NCBI RefSeq assembly: GCF_947495965.1
Contig: NZ_CANMBB010000002.1
Coordinates: 62,001-126,000, forward strand
DNA from: an uncultured Maribacter sp.
Lineage (GTDB): Bacteria; Bacteroidota; Bacteroidia; Flavobacteriales; Flavobacteriaceae
Direction of reading: 5' to 3'
Length of the DNA stretch: 64,000 nt
Shown: positions 26,303-36,885 of the stretch, one piece after another
Layout of the letters: each line of letters opens with the position of its first letter
How positions within the stretch are numbered: the stretch's first letter is position 1
Translations under genes and position numbers: made by a program
Notes under the pieces: model-generated
The model's input: the letters and a program-made list of their open reading frames with translations, nothing else
Databases searched by the model: none
Told to the model about the DNA's origin: nothing

Positions 26303-26569
26303 GCTTATTTATATATAATTAAGTGCTGTTTCATCACTTTTATATATATTATGTTGCTTATAGAGAATTGCTCTATTCTTGTTAGATGTAATAAATTAAT
26401 TGGTATAAAACTTTTTTGAATTTCTGTATTTTTTAGTTCATTAGAAATAATAATCATTGTGTTGAGAATTTTATTCCTTAGTCTCTCACAAGGTAATTTA
26501 ATGTTTTGGCAGATGTTTTTTATTCTATGGAAAGCCTCTATTTAGGACAGGACAACTATATAAAATATA
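26303..26569. other. Intergenic stretch with an orphan open frame
   Basis: Between two terminators. The minus strand has an open frame of 78 codons (26541-26305) without a start near its beginning; its translation is Ile/Asn-rich with a Cys-containing LPCERLRNK segment. It could be the remnant of a decayed gene or chance. Nothing else seen. Confidence 0.3.
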
Positions 26570-26602
26570 AAAAGCGAACAAGCATAAAACTTGTTCGCTT
26601 TT
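26570..26602. terminator. Strong bidirectional terminator
   Basis: 13-base perfect inverted repeat AAAAGCGAACAAG / CTTGTTCGCTTTT with a 7-base loop and A/T flanks, directly after the stop of the minus-strand TonB receptor. Confidence 0.88.
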
Positions 26603-26627
26603 ATAGAATTAAATTCTAATATGTTTC

Positions 26628-29576
26628 TTAAAAGTTAAAGCCTAATTTAGCATAGTAATACGATCCTCCGAATCCCATTTGTACAGCCTCCCAGTATCCT
26701 CCAGAATCTGTTTCTCCATCATTTTGTTGGTCTGGGTAAACATTAAATAAGTTATTACCACCTACATTTAGTTTTAAATTATCAGATAAATCAAAACCAA
26801 AATTTAAATCTACTGTCATTTTAGCTTCAAAAACATCTTCAGTATCTGCAAAATCTATTAAAACAATTTCGCTAAATCTTGTAGCTGCAAGAGAAACATT
26901 AAATTTTTCTCTGGTATATCCTAGGTTTAATCCTAGTTTACTATCTGGAGCCGAGGCTAATAAGAAAGATTGGTCTCTATTACTAAAAAAAGTATCTTGA
27001 TCTAAATTGCCATTATTAATACTTTTAATATCCATATTATTAAAATTCCCTGTAAAAGTAGCAGATACGCTACCCTTATCTAAGTGTTTTTTCCAAGCTA
27101 ATACCACATCTAAACCTGTAGTTTCTGTATCTGCACCATTAGCAAAAAATTGTGCATTATCTACATTAGGAAGTTGTGGAGCATCAAACGGACTTGTTAG
27201 TACAATACGGTCTTTAATATTTATGTAATAACCATCTATAGTTGCATTAAAATTCCCAAAAGAAGCAGTGAAACCTAAACCAGCATTTACTGCTTTTTCT
27301 TCATTTAAGGCATTTATACCAAATGAAGCAGTTACTGGACTGTTATTTGGAGATAATAAAGATTCTTGTGCAACCCCTCCATCAAAACTTGTGAACTTTA
27401 AGTTGTAATATATTTGTGCTAAAGAAGGAGCTCTAAAACCTGTGCTTACAGAACCTCTAATATTAATATTATCAGATGCTTTTAAACGCATTGCTAATTT
27501 TCCATTAAGAGTGCTACCAAAATCACTATAATTTTCATACCTAGCTGCTCCACTTAATAAGAAAGATTCAGAAAAATCTACTTCTGCATCTGCGTACAAA
27601 GATAGGTTAGATCTGTTACGGTCTACCTCATTCGCTGGTCCATAACCTGGAAAACCTTGCGACCCACCAGGTCTTAAATTGCCTGTCTCTGGATCTGTTG
27701 GTTGCGTTTGTGTAGATGGGTCTGTAATTATAATACCATTTGTATCAAACGTACCATAAGCTGCTTCTTCTCCTGCAAAAATTACAAAATTTTCATTTCT
27801 ATACTCAGCACCAAAAGCAAAATTAAGTCCGTCTAGAATTTCATCATAATATTTAGAAAAATCTAAGTTTAATGTATTCTGAGTTAAACTATGACCACCT
27901 GCATCAAAATCTGTTGGGGAAGACTCTTGTAAAGAAGCATTTAAACTTCCTTTAATAAAGTAATGAAAATTGTTTTTTCCATACGTATTGCTAAAATCTA
28001 CTTTCCAACCGCTATCTAATTCTGTTCTAAAACCTGCTGAAATAGAATTGTCTAATATTATTGAAGTAATTCTTGGTGTAAACCCATCTGGATAAATACT
28101 AGTAACTATTCTTTCGGTTGGGTTATTTCTTGTAAAAGCAAAAGCATCGGTATCTCTATAATTTCTTCCTCCAAAAGCATATATTTCAGATTTATCAGAT
28201 ACTGGCACAGATGCATTAAGCATAAAATTAAATCCTGTTATAGATGCTTCTCCAAAACCTCTTCTAAAACTATAACCCGGACGTAAGGTTTTATTTTTAT
28301 TAATATATTCTGCTGTCATATTAACATAACCTCCTTTTTCTCCTAAGGCTATACCATAGTTTACTCCAGCTTTTACAGAACCACCATCAAAATTTTTATC
28401 GCTTCCAATTTGATTGCCATCTTTATCTGTGTCTAATCTATTGCCGTCTGTATTTGGTGTTCCATCAGGAAAATCACCATCTGCATTTGTATTATATGCA
28501 CCATAGCTTACAAAACCACTTACTTTATCAATATTATCTTTTAAAACAATATTAATTACACCAGCAATGGCATCAGATCCATATTGTGCAGCAGCACCAT
28601 CTCTTAAGATTTCTATTCTTTTAATTGCACTGGTAGGTATGGCATTTAAATCTGTACCAGTATTACCTCTACCACGAGTACCAAAAATATTTATTAATGA
28701 AGATTGGTGTCTTCTTTTTCCGTTAATTAGTACTAAAGTTTGATCAGGACCTAAACCACGTAAAGAAGCTGGGTCAATATGATCGGCACCATCGGATCCA
28801 GATTGTTTATTTGCGTTAAAAGAAGGGGCAGCATACTGTAATAATTGGTTTACTTCTATACTACCACTTTGTGTAGCTATATCAGCTACATCAATAACAT
28901 CTACTGGAACAGAAGAATCTGTAGCTGTTCTTTTTGGGCTTCTAGAACCTACCACTTGAACTCCGTCTAATTGCATTCCTTCTGTTAGGCTTACATTTAA
29001 TGAGCTACCATCCGCTATTTTTTCTAAAGTGCCAAAACCTATATAACTAAATACAAGTGTTGCACCTTCAGCTACATCAATTGTATAGTTTCCATCAAAA
29101 TCTGTAGTAGTTCCATTTGTTGTTCCTTTTTCAACAATATTTACTCCTGCTAAAGGTGACCCAGAGTCATCTGTAACTACTCCTGTTACAGTATTCTGGT
29201 AAACTTCTAATATGGGACTAGTCTGGATTATATTAATAGAGCTAGTAGTTATTTTTTTAATTTTTGCTCTTTCTGCTTTTTTTCTATATACTACATAATA
29301 TTTATTTCCAAGGTACTCAAAATCGAATCTAGTATTTTTTTCGAGTTTTGATATAATTCTATCTAAAACAGAATATTTGTATTCCTCAGGATTTAAAACA
29401 GTAGTAGATACTATGGAAGGGTTATACGTAAAGAATACCTCATGTTTAGCACTAATCTCTGTTAATAATTCTGTAAGCGTTATTCGCTTTTTACTTTTCT
29501 CGGCAGCATTTGCTTTAAAATTTCCAATAATTAGAAATAAAGCAATACCTACAATAGTAAGCCTTGTTTTGTTCAT
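26628..29576 (-). CDS. TonB-dependent transducer receptor with STN signalling domain
   Basis: 982 residues: signal peptide (about 1-24), an N-terminal STN (secretin/TonB short) domain at about 30-102 that talks to FecR, a CarboxypepD-regulatory-like domain (about 130-205; SGSPLAGVNIVEKGT), a plug with [17 protein letters not shown] and [17 protein letters not shown], and a barrel ending in YAKLGFNF. No SusD is present. The gene lies 24 bases after fecR, the classic place for the receptor that senses substrate and activates the sigma factor. Substrate unknown. A close paralogue lies at 30747-33662. Confidence 0.9.
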   Translation of the reverse strand: MNKTRLTIVGIALFLIIGNFKANAAEKSKKRITLTELLTEISAKHEVFFTYNPSIVSTTVLNPEEYKYSVLDRIISKLEKNTRFDFEYLGNKYYVVYRKKAERAKIKKITTSSINIIQTSPILEVYQNTVTGVVTDDSGSPLAGVNIVEKGTTNGTTTDFDGNYTIDVAEGATLVFSYIGFGTLEKIADGSSLNVSLTEGMQLDGVQVVGSRSPKRTATDSSVPVDVIDVADIATQSGSIEVNQLLQYAAPSFNANKQSGSDGADHIDPASLRGLGPDQTLVLINGKRRHQSSLINIFGTRGRGNTGTDLNAIPTSAIKRIEILRDGAAAQYGSDAIAGVINIVLKDNIDKVSGFVSYGAYNTNADGDFPDGTPNTDGNRLDTDKDGNQIGSDKNFDGGSVKAGVNYGIALGEKGGYVNMTAEYINKNKTLRPGYSFRRGFGEASITGFNFMLNASVPVSDKSEIYAFGGRNYRDTDAFAFTRNNPTERIVTSIYPDGFTPRITSIILDNSISAGFRTELDSGWKVDFSNTYGKNNFHYFIKGSLNASLQESSPTDFDAGGHSLTQNTLNLDFSKYYDEILDGLNFAFGAEYRNENFVIFAGEEAAYGTFDTNGIIITDPSTQTQPTDPETGNLRPGGSQGFPGYGPANEVDRNRSNLSLYADAEVDFSESFLLSGAARYENYSDFGSTLNGKLAMRLKASDNINIRGSVSTGFRAPSLAQIYYNLKFTSFDGGVAQESLLSPNNSPVTASFGINALNEEKAVNAGLGFTASFGNFNATIDGYYINIKDRIVLTSPFDAPQLPNVDNAQFFANGADTETTGLDVVLAWKKHLDKGSVSATFTGNFNNMDIKSINNGNLDQDTFFSNRDQSFLLASAPDSKLGLNLGYTREKFNVSLAATRFSEIVLIDFADTEDVFEAKMTVDLNFGFDLSDNLKLNVGGNNLFNVYPDQQNDGETDSGGYWEAVQMGFGGSYYYAKLGFNF

Positions 29577-29600
29577 AATGTTCTTAATTTAGGTTGTTTT

Positions 29601-30599
29601 CTAGTTGTTGTTAATTATTGTTAATGTATTGTTAGTTTGAATAATTTTTACGTTGGCAGATTTTTCTATTGCTGCTAAGCAAATTTTTAAGTTCTTATTA
29701 GGAATACCTCCAGAAATTAATTTTTTTTCTAATTCTTTAGTTTTAAAATTTGTTGAAATACCATAGGTGTATTCCATGTTTTTCATTACTTCCTTTAATG
29801 TTAAATTGTTGAAAATATACGTGCCATCTCTCCATAAGCTATAAGGAACTTGTAGGTTTACTTTTTTATGAGTGATGTTTTCTGTGTTTTTTGAAAAAGA
29901 AACAAACTCTCCAGGAATCATTTTTTTGGTTATTCCATTATCCAAAACTAAATGAATAGAGCCTTCATCTAAAACAACATCTGTTTTTTCATCTCTAGTG
30001 TTTACATGAAAATGCGTGCCGTATACTTCTACTTTTAAATCATTTGTAGTTACCCAAAATTTAGCTTTTGTAGAGGGGATAGGTTTTACTTTAAAATATG
30101 CCTCTCCAATTAACTTAATATCTCTAGAGTTTTCTTTATCATAGCTAATAGTAGAATTTCCATTTAAAACAACAGAGGTGCCATCTGGAAGCGTTAAATT
30201 AATAATTTCCCCATAGGCGGTTTTATGAACTGTTGTAGTATTATATTGTTGCAATCCTAAGAATAGTCCAATAATTATTAAAATAGTAGCAGCAATACCG
30301 TAAGAGATAAATGATTTTTTTTGTTTATAAATGGGTAGCGTTGGTTTTGATTTTAAATGAATACTACTTAATGCTTTTTGTAGTTCTTTATCAATTTTTT
30401 TCTCGTCTATTACTGTTTCTTTAAATCTTATTCCTAAAACAAGTGATTTGGCTAATTCTATAGTTTCTATTTGTTCAGGGTTTTTAGAAATCCATGAATT
30501 CCAGTATTGTATGTCATTTCTGTTGCTTTTTTTAATCCAGTTAATAAAAGATTGGTCTTCTATTAAATTTTCTAAAAAATGTTGGTCAATGTTTTTCAT
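29601..30599 (-). CDS. FecR-family anti-sigma factor
   Basis: 332 residues. Cytoplasmic helical N-terminus (about 1-95), one transmembrane helix (about 97-117), then the periplasmic FecR domain (about 122-240; KTAYGEIINLTLPDGTSVVLN, GEAYFKVKP, VYGTHFHVNTR) and a C-terminal DUF4974-like domain (about 255-330; VPYSLWRDGTYIFNNL). In Bacteroidota such proteins hold an ECF sigma factor until the STN domain of a receptor signals. The sigma gene is not adjacent but lies upstream of an intervening receptor gene. Confidence 0.93.
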   Translation of the reverse strand: MKNIDQHFLENLIEDQSFINWIKKSNRNDIQYWNSWISKNPEQIETIELAKSLVLGIRFKETVIDEKKIDKELQKALSSIHLKSKPTLPIYKQKKSFISYGIAATILIIIGLFLGLQQYNTTTVHKTAYGEIINLTLPDGTSVVLNGNSTISYDKENSRDIKLIGEAYFKVKPIPSTKAKFWVTTNDLKVEVYGTHFHVNTRDEKTDVVLDEGSIHLVLDNGITKKMIPGEFVSFSKNTENITHKKVNLQVPYSLWRDGTYIFNNLTLKEVMKNMEYTYGISTNFKTKELEKKLISGGIPNKNLKICLAAIEKSANVKIIQTNNTLTIINNN

Positions 30600-30697
30600 T
30601 AGGTAGCTTTACATTTATATAGAGGGCCAACTTTTAGTTTCATACCCTATTTTTTCTATTTTTTTATTTTTTCAAGATTTCCTTTATATAAAACAAG

Positions 30698-30723
30698 AAA
30701 AGCTGCCTATTAAGGCAGCTTTT
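30698..30723 (-). terminator. Terminator between the first receptor gene and fecR
   Basis: Perfect 11-base stem AAAAGCTGCCT / AGGCAGCTTTT, 4-base loop. It would stop or attenuate minus-strand transcription before fecR. Confidence 0.82.
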
Positions 30724-30746
30724 AAAAACATTTTTTCCTATTTCTT

Positions 30747-33662
30747 TTATTTAAGAACTAGGCTTACTCTAGCAAATAAATATCTACCTCCAATACCAAA
30801 TTGTTGTGCTCTTCTGGACCAATCAAAACGGCCACTACTACGATTGTTAAATGCATCATCGGCACGATCTGGGTAAACATCTAATAAATTATTTGCACCT
30901 ACAGTAAACGTTAATGCATCTGAAGCTTTATAACCTACAGATAAATCTGTCACTATTTTAGTCCCAAAAACTTGTTGGTTAGCAACTGTAGTTGTCGCTT
31001 CAGTAACTTCTCCAAAGTACACATTTCTTAGAAAAATCATAAACTTATTTGATGTTAAACTATTAGATAAGTTTATTTTAGTACGAGGTACGGCTTCTTC
31101 TAAATATACTCTACTATCTTCTGGGAAATACGTATCTACTAAACCAGCATTTCTTAGTACTTCCGAAGAGTTTATATCTCCTACTTGTCTTGTTTGGCTA
31201 AAAGTACCAGATAAATCAGATTTTAATCTCCAATTCTCTCCTAACTGTGCTTTATGAGTAACAACAATATCTAAACCTTTAGATTCTGTATCTATTGCAT
31301 TTGCAAAGAAAGATGCTGCCGTTGCATTTGCTTGACTTAATAAGTTGTCTAATTCAGAACCTGTTCCAGGGCCTCTAAATTGCCCAGTATAAACAACTCT
31401 ATCATTAATTTTTACAAAATAACCATCTATAGTAATTGTAAGGTTAGCATCTGGTAATTTAGTTGTTAAACCTAAACTTGCACTACTAGATGTTTCTTCT
31501 TTTAATTGTGGTATTCCAAGTAAGTTAGCAGCTCTACTATCATTTGCAAAAGTACCAACCTCTTGCGGATTTCCATTTTGGTCAAATATTGTAGATGTGG
31601 AGTTGAAATTTAATTGGTGTAATGAAGGAGCTCTAAATCCTGTATTAATAGCAGCTCTTAAATTAAAGTTGTCAGAAATTTTATAGCGTGTTGCAAGTTT
31701 AAAATTAATAGTAGAACCAAAATCACTGTAGTCTTCGTATCGTGTTGCAAAACTAGCTAAGAATTTTTCTGAAAAGTCAGCTTCAATATCAAAATAACCT
31801 GCTACACTGCTACGCCCTCTAGATAATTCATTTGTAGGGCTAAATCCTGGAAAAACTTGAGAACCTCCAGGTCTAGAGTTTCCAAAAAAGTCTTCAGAAG
31901 GACTTTGTGATGCTAAAGTTATTCTTTGTCCGTCTGCAGTGTATTGGCTATATGAAGCTTCTTCGCCAGCAAAAATGTCATAATTTTCTACTCTATATTC
32001 ACCACCAAAGGCAACATTTACACCTGCAAGAGCGTCCTCATAAAATTTGGATATATCTAAATTTGCAGTGTTTTGTGCAAAAGAAAATCCACCTGCATCA
32101 AAAACAGTAGGAGAGGAGCTTTGTAATGAGGCGTTAAAAGTGTTTCCAATTGTGTAGAGGAAAGAATTTTTGCCATATGTATTGCTAAAATCAACATCCC
32201 ACTCACCAACTTTACCTTTTATACCTACTGAAATTGATTTGTCTTTAATTGTAGAATTAATTTCTGGTAAAAAACCGTTAATATAGGCAGGGGTAAAAGT
32301 CCTACTTTGGTTTGGTAATCTATAAAAACCAGCAGAATTTCCTGTTCTAGAACTAATTCCACTAAAAGCATAAAGAGTTGTACCGTTATCATCTAATGGT
32401 AAAGAAAAATTAGCAAAGAAACGTCCTCCTCGTAGAGCAGATTGCCCTACACGCATATTATAATCACTTCTTTCTTGTCCTCTTGCTGCTAATTCCGAAT
32501 CTGTAACATCTGCAGAAAGAACACCTCTTAATTCTTCTTTAGTTGTAGCGCCATTTAAATTTATCCCAGCTTGGTTTGCATAATTTATTACATCATTTAC
32601 ATCATCATCTAATAAATCTGTAATGTCATATCCATCAGCACTTGCTACACGTTCTACAGTATTATATGCATTAAAGACTTCTCCATCCCATTCTTTCATT
32701 CTGCTATAATCTTGTCTAACATCAAAGTCTCCAGAAAAATTTATGAATCCACCTTTATCACCTATAGGAAGTCCGTAGCTTGCAGAAAAGTTTGTAGTTG
32801 CGCCATCTACACCACCTGTTTGGTTGTTTGCATTTTTTGCAAAATTTGCACCTGTTGTTACAGTGGTTGTTAATTCATTTACACTTGTGTTTAAAACAAT
32901 ATTAATTACACCAGCAATAGCATCAGATCCATATTGTGCTGCAGCACCATCTCTTAAAACTTCTATTCTTTTAATTGCAGCTGCAGGTATAGCATTTAAA
33001 TCTGTACCAACACTACCACGTCCAAAAGTTCCATTAACATTTATTAAGGAAGAAGTGTGTCTTCTTTTTCCATTAATTAATACCAATACTTGGTCTGGTC
33101 CTAAACCTCTTAATGATGCTGGATCTATATGATCCGTACCATCTGAAATGGTTTGCGTGTTTGATGTAAAAGAAGGAGCAACATAGTTAAGAATTTGATT
33201 TAAATTAACTTGTGGAGCTACTGAGTTTAAAGTTTTAACGTCTATAACATCTACCGGAACCGTACTTTCTGTAGCTGTCCTATTTGGGTTTCTAGATCCA
33301 ATAACAATTGCTTCTGCTAATTCTACACCAGAAACTAAAGTTATATTCATGGTAGAACTGTTTACTGTTTTTTCTTGTGTTGTAAACCCTATATAGGATA
33401 TAACTAGTACATCTCCTATAGAAGCATCTAAACTATAATTACCATCAAAATCTGTAGTAGTTCCTTTACTAGTACCCTTTATGATTATAGAGGCTCCAGG
33501 TAAAGGCTCTCCAGAATCATCTGTAATGGTTCCAGAAATTGCTTGTTGGAATTCTAAATTGTGTAATAAAGTTTTAGAACTTTTCTTTGATGCTTGGCTT
33601 TCTATAGTTAGCATAGAAAATAAGCTAAAGAATAAAACATTTAAAAGTTTCATTTTTTTCAT
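30747..33662 (-). CDS. TonB-dependent receptor paralogue lacking the STN domain
   Basis: 971 residues. Signal peptide (about 1-24), CarboxypepD-regulatory-like domain (about 40-115; [15 protein letters not shown]), a plug very similar to that of the downstream receptor ([31 protein letters not shown]) and a barrel ending ARVSLVLK. It lacks the roughly 80-residue STN domain of its paralogue, so it should transport but not signal. It sits between the ECF sigma gene and fecR, with its own promoter box and terminator, and was probably inserted or duplicated within a standard sigma-fecR-receptor locus. Confidence 0.9.
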   Translation of the reverse strand: MKKMKLLNVLFFSLFSMLTIESQASKKSSKTLLHNLEFQQAISGTITDDSGEPLPGASIIIKGTSKGTTTDFDGNYSLDASIGDVLVISYIGFTTQEKTVNSSTMNITLVSGVELAEAIVIGSRNPNRTATESTVPVDVIDVKTLNSVAPQVNLNQILNYVAPSFTSNTQTISDGTDHIDPASLRGLGPDQVLVLINGKRRHTSSLINVNGTFGRGSVGTDLNAIPAAAIKRIEVLRDGAAAQYGSDAIAGVINIVLNTSVNELTTTVTTGANFAKNANNQTGGVDGATTNFSASYGLPIGDKGGFINFSGDFDVRQDYSRMKEWDGEVFNAYNTVERVASADGYDITDLLDDDVNDVINYANQAGINLNGATTKEELRGVLSADVTDSELAARGQERSDYNMRVGQSALRGGRFFANFSLPLDDNGTTLYAFSGISSRTGNSAGFYRLPNQSRTFTPAYINGFLPEINSTIKDKSISVGIKGKVGEWDVDFSNTYGKNSFLYTIGNTFNASLQSSSPTVFDAGGFSFAQNTANLDISKFYEDALAGVNVAFGGEYRVENYDIFAGEEASYSQYTADGQRITLASQSPSEDFFGNSRPGGSQVFPGFSPTNELSRGRSSVAGYFDIEADFSEKFLASFATRYEDYSDFGSTINFKLATRYKISDNFNLRAAINTGFRAPSLHQLNFNSTSTIFDQNGNPQEVGTFANDSRAANLLGIPQLKEETSSSASLGLTTKLPDANLTITIDGYFVKINDRVVYTGQFRGPGTGSELDNLLSQANATAASFFANAIDTESKGLDIVVTHKAQLGENWRLKSDLSGTFSQTRQVGDINSSEVLRNAGLVDTYFPEDSRVYLEEAVPRTKINLSNSLTSNKFMIFLRNVYFGEVTEATTTVANQQVFGTKIVTDLSVGYKASDALTFTVGANNLLDVYPDRADDAFNNRSSGRFDWSRRAQQFGIGGRYLFARVSLVLK

Positions 33663-33717
33663 AATGTAATTTTTTTTGAGAGTTAGTTACTGAATAATAA
33701 ATATAGGTTATTTCTTA

Positions 33718-33725
33718 CAAATATA
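33718..33725 (-). promoter_or_regulatory. -7 box for the STN-less receptor gene
   Basis: TATATTTG on the minus strand, 56 bases upstream of the start codon; no clear -33 TTG. May be read by the housekeeping sigma or replaced by the ECF factor's own site. Confidence 0.45.
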
Positions 33726-33811
33726 TTGTACTAAGAAGTAAGAGATTTAAATTAAATTATAACCCTATATATTATAAGAGCAATAAAAAATTATTTATAC
33801 CCTATTTTTAA

Positions 33812-34387
33812 CTAGGTATTTATAATATTTTGAATTAATCTAGATTCGGACTTGTTTCTAAGCTTTGTAAAGGCTTTTTGTAAAGTATTAAGAACACTCT
33901 GGTAAGTTATGTCCATTACATCAGCTATTTCTTTTGTATTTAAATTACTATAGTATTTTAAATAAATAGCTTCTCTTTCTCTTGCAGATAAAGAGTTTAA
34001 TAATTTTAGAAGTATAGCAGATTTTAATTTAAACGTTTCTTGTTTACTACTTAACTCCTCTATAGACAAAGAAAAATTAGACTCTAAGATACTTGAGTCA
34101 TCGTATGTGGTATACTTACGTTCTTTTTTTAAGTTGTTTAATAAATTTCTTCGGTAAGATATAAACAAGTATGCTTTTATATTAGACACCTTACCTATTG
34201 TATGTCTATGTTCATGTAAATAGACAAAGAAACTTTGTAGAGAGTCTTCTGTTAATTCTGTGTTGCCAGATATTTTTAGACCATAATTATACAACATAGG
34301 ATAAAAATGCTTAAATAAACTAGAAAAAGCATTTAAATCTCCCTCAATAAATAAATACCACAAAGATTTTTCAGTTGAAATTTCCAT
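33812..34387 (-). CDS. ECF-type RNA polymerase sigma factor
   Basis: 191 residues with region 2 (about 20-90; LKISGNTELTEDSLQSFFVYL) and region 4 (about 125-180; LSAREREAIYLKYYSNLNTKEIADVMDITYQSV helix-turn-helix) joined by a short linker. No other domain, as in Bacteroidota FecI-type ECF factors regulated by FecR. It should direct transcription of the downstream receptor genes. It has its own promoter box 23 bases upstream. Confidence 0.93.
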   Translation of the reverse strand: MEISTEKSLWYLFIEGDLNAFSSLFKHFYPMLYNYGLKISGNTELTEDSLQSFFVYLHEHRHTIGKVSNIKAYLFISYRRNLLNNLKKERKYTTYDDSSILESNFSLSIEELSSKQETFKLKSAILLKLLNSLSAREREAIYLKYYSNLNTKEIADVMDITYQSVLNTLQKAFTKLRNKSESRLIQNIINT

Positions 34388-34409
34388 ATGTTTTTGAGTA
34401 GTTGTTAAT

Positions 34410-34417
34410 CAAATATA
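34410..34417 (-). promoter_or_regulatory. -7 box for the ECF sigma gene
   Basis: TATATTTG on the minus strand, exact TAnnTTTG match, placing the message start close to the start codon. Confidence 0.55.
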
Positions 34418-34556
34418 TACTTTTTGGATTAAAAAAATACATAATTATCATTAAATAGCAACTTTTTGTTGTAAAAATAATAATTCATTAATTAAATTTA
34501 GTAATCCTAATAATACCATTGTTTATTTTATCAATATGTATTACAGAAGTAAAAAC

Positions 34557-34564
34557 TATATTTG
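34557..34564 (+). promoter_or_regulatory. -7 box for ychF
   Basis: TATATTTG, exact match, 22 bases before the ychF start codon. Confidence 0.55.
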
Positions 34565-34586
34565 CAGCGTTTAAAAATTAATTTAC

Positions 34587-35681
34587 ATGAAAGCAGGTAT
34601 AGTAGGTCTACCAAACGTAGGAAAATCAACTCTTTTTAATTGTTTATCTAATGCAAAAGCACAGAGTGCAAATTTTCCATTTTGTACAATAGAGCCAAAT
34701 ATTGGAGTAGTAAATGTTCCAGATACTAGGCTTCAGAAATTAGAAGAATTGGTAAATCCAGAGCGTGTATTGCCTGCTACTGTAGATATTGTAGATATTG
34801 CTGGTTTAGTAAAAGGGGCTAGTAAAGGAGAAGGACTTGGAAATCAATTTTTAGGAAATATTAGAGAGACCGATGCTATTCTTCATGTTTTGCGTTGTTT
34901 TGATAATGATAATATTGTACACGTAGATGGTTCTGTAGATCCTATTAGAGATAAGGAAACTATAGATATGGAGTTGCAGTTAAAAGATTTAGAGACTGTA
35001 GATAAAAAATTAGAAAAAGTAAAAAAAGCTTCTAGAACAGGGAATAAAGATGCTCAAAAAGAAGAGGCTGTTTTGGTTGCTATAAAAACAGGATTAGAAT
35101 CTGGAACTTCAGTAAGAGCAATAGAAATAAGTGAAGACGATAGAGTAGAGTTTGTGAAACCTTTACAGTTTATAACGGATAAACCAGTTTTGTATGTATG
35201 TAATGTAGATGAAGATGCTGCTGTTTCTGGTAATGCTTATGTAGAAAAAGTAAAAGAAAATGTAGCTGTAGAAAATGCAGAAGTTATTGTATTGGCTGTT
35301 GGTACTGAGGCTGATATTACGGAGTTAGAAACTTATGAAGAACGACAAATGTTTTTAGAAGATTTAGGGTTAGATGAGCCTGGTTCTGCTAAACTTATTC
35401 GTGGCGCTTATAAATTATTAAACCTAGAAACTTATTTTACAGCTGGAGAAAAAGAGGTTCGCGCTTGGACCATTCCGGTAGGGGCAACTGCTCCGCAAGC
35501 AGCAGGAGTAATACATACTGATTTTGAGAAAGGATTTATTAGAGCAGAAGTTATTGGGTATGAGGATTATGCTACTTACGGTAGTGAGGCAAAAGTAAAA
35601 GAAGCTGGTAAAATGCGAGTTGAAGGTAAAGAATATATTGTAAAGGACGGCGATGTTATGCATTTTCGTTTTAACGTATAG
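34587..35681 (+). CDS. ychF: Redox-regulated ATPase YchF (OLA1 family)
   Basis: 364 residues, the standard length. The Obg-family G domain shows GLPNVGKST (about 7-15), the FCTIEPN switch, [16 protein letters not shown] and the altered G4 motif NVDE in place of NKxD, which gives YchF its ATP preference. The C-terminal TGS domain (about 280-360) ends with [12 protein letters not shown] translation- and stress-linked ATPase that binds ribosomes. Single gene with its own promoter box and strong terminator. Confidence 0.97.
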   Translation: MKAGIVGLPNVGKSTLFNCLSNAKAQSANFPFCTIEPNIGVVNVPDTRLQKLEELVNPERVLPATVDIVDIAGLVKGASKGEGLGNQFLGNIRETDAILHVLRCFDNDNIVHVDGSVDPIRDKETIDMELQLKDLETVDKKLEKVKKASRTGNKDAQKEEAVLVAIKTGLESGTSVRAIEISEDDRVEFVKPLQFITDKPVLYVCNVDEDAAVSGNAYVEKVKENVAVENAEVIVLAVGTEADITELETYEERQMFLEDLGLDEPGSAKLIRGAYKLLNLETYFTAGEKEVRAWTIPVGATAPQAAGVIHTDFEKGFIRAEVIGYEDYATYGSEAKVKEAGKMRVEGKEYIVKDGDVMHFRFNV

Positions 35682-35700
35682 TAGTTTTTGCTACATGTAA

Positions 35701-35738
35701 AAAAAGGCATTAAAAACATCGGTTTTTAATGCCTTTTT
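35701..35738. terminator. Strong terminator after ychF
   Basis: 17-base perfect stem AAAAAGGCATTAAAAAC / GTTTTTAATGCCTTTTT with a 4-base loop. Confidence 0.88.
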
Positions 35739-35829
35739 TTTAAGAAAATTATTCGTTTATCTATTTTGAACATTGTATTTAGGTTAGTTACTTAAATTTA
35801 CTTTTATATAAGTAGTCTAGTTTAGCGGT

Positions 35830-36729
35830 ATGTTTAAAACCTCTTCAAAAACTACTATTGGTATTATTTATGCCATTTTAGGAATATTATTATTCTCTGC
35901 AAAAGCAGTATTAGTAAAATTAGCATATGGGTATTCTATAGACCATTTAACTTTGCTTTTGTTTAGAATGGTATTTGCTTTACCATTTTATGTGGTTATA
36001 GCGTACAAGTACAAGAATTCTAAAAGTGTTACCATAAGCACTAAAGACTATTTATGGTTATTCTTATTTGGTTTTTTAGGGTATTATTTAGCAAGCTTAT
36101 TTGATTTTATTGGGTTACAATACATTAAAGCTGGCTTAGAAAGAATTATCCTATTTATATATCCAACCATTGTGGTTTTGCTTTCTTGGTTGTTTTTTAA
36201 GAAAAAACTATCTACGCAACAATCTTTGGCTATTTTTATTACGTATGTAGGGGTTCTTATTACTTTTTGGGATGAAATAGGTTTAGAGGGGACTTCGGTA
36301 TATAAAGGAGCTTTTTTAATCTTTTTAAGTGCAATTACTTATGCTTCTTATTTGGTGGGTAGCGGTTGGTTAATTCCTAAATTTGGAGTGCTCCGTTTTA
36401 CCGCTAATGCTATGATAGTATCTACGTTTTGTGTTGTGGTTCATTTTTTAATTCAAGGGGATTATGCCATTTTTAGCTATCCAAAAGAAGTGTATTTTAT
36501 TAGTGCTGTAATGGCAATTTTTTGCACTTTAATTCCGTCTTTTTTAGTCTCTTCTGCAATAGAAAAACTTGGGGCAAATACCTTTTCAATTTTTGGAAGT
36601 TTAGGTCCAGTTTCTACTATAGTTTTGGCTTTTATTTTTTTAGAGGAACGTATTTCATTACTACAAATAGTTGGGATGTTAATCGTAATTGGTGGCGTGT
36701 CTATAATTTCAAAGAAAAAAGAGAAATAA
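35830..36729 (+). CDS. EamA/DMT-family transporter
   Basis: 299 residues with ten predicted hydrophobic helices in two homologous halves, as in the drug/metabolite transporter superfamily; the AFLGYYLASLFDFIGLQY and LGPVSTIVLAFIFLEERIS segments are typical EamA repeats. An inner-membrane exporter or importer of small metabolites; substrate unknown. Lone gene between ychF and parE. Confidence 0.9.
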   Translation: MFKTSSKTTIGIIYAILGILLFSAKAVLVKLAYGYSIDHLTLLLFRMVFALPFYVVIAYKYKNSKSVTISTKDYLWLFLFGFLGYYLASLFDFIGLQYIKAGLERIILFIYPTIVVLLSWLFFKKKLSTQQSLAIFITYVGVLITFWDEIGLEGTSVYKGAFLIFLSAITYASYLVGSGWLIPKFGVLRFTANAMIVSTFCVVVHFLIQGDYAIFSYPKEVYFISAVMAIFCTLIPSFLVSSAIEKLGANTFSIFGSLGPVSTIVLAFIFLEERISLLQIVGMLIVIGGVSIISKKKEK

Positions 36730-36885
36730 ATAGTGAAAAACTACCTGTTTTGTCTCTTTTTTCAATGAAATACCTATTCTATCAACAAAAACTCTTTTTT
36801 TATTGTTAATTACTTTAGTCGTTAAGGGTTTTATTTTTTTTAAACTCGTGCTATATTAGCAACACTTTCGAATAAATCGCAATAT

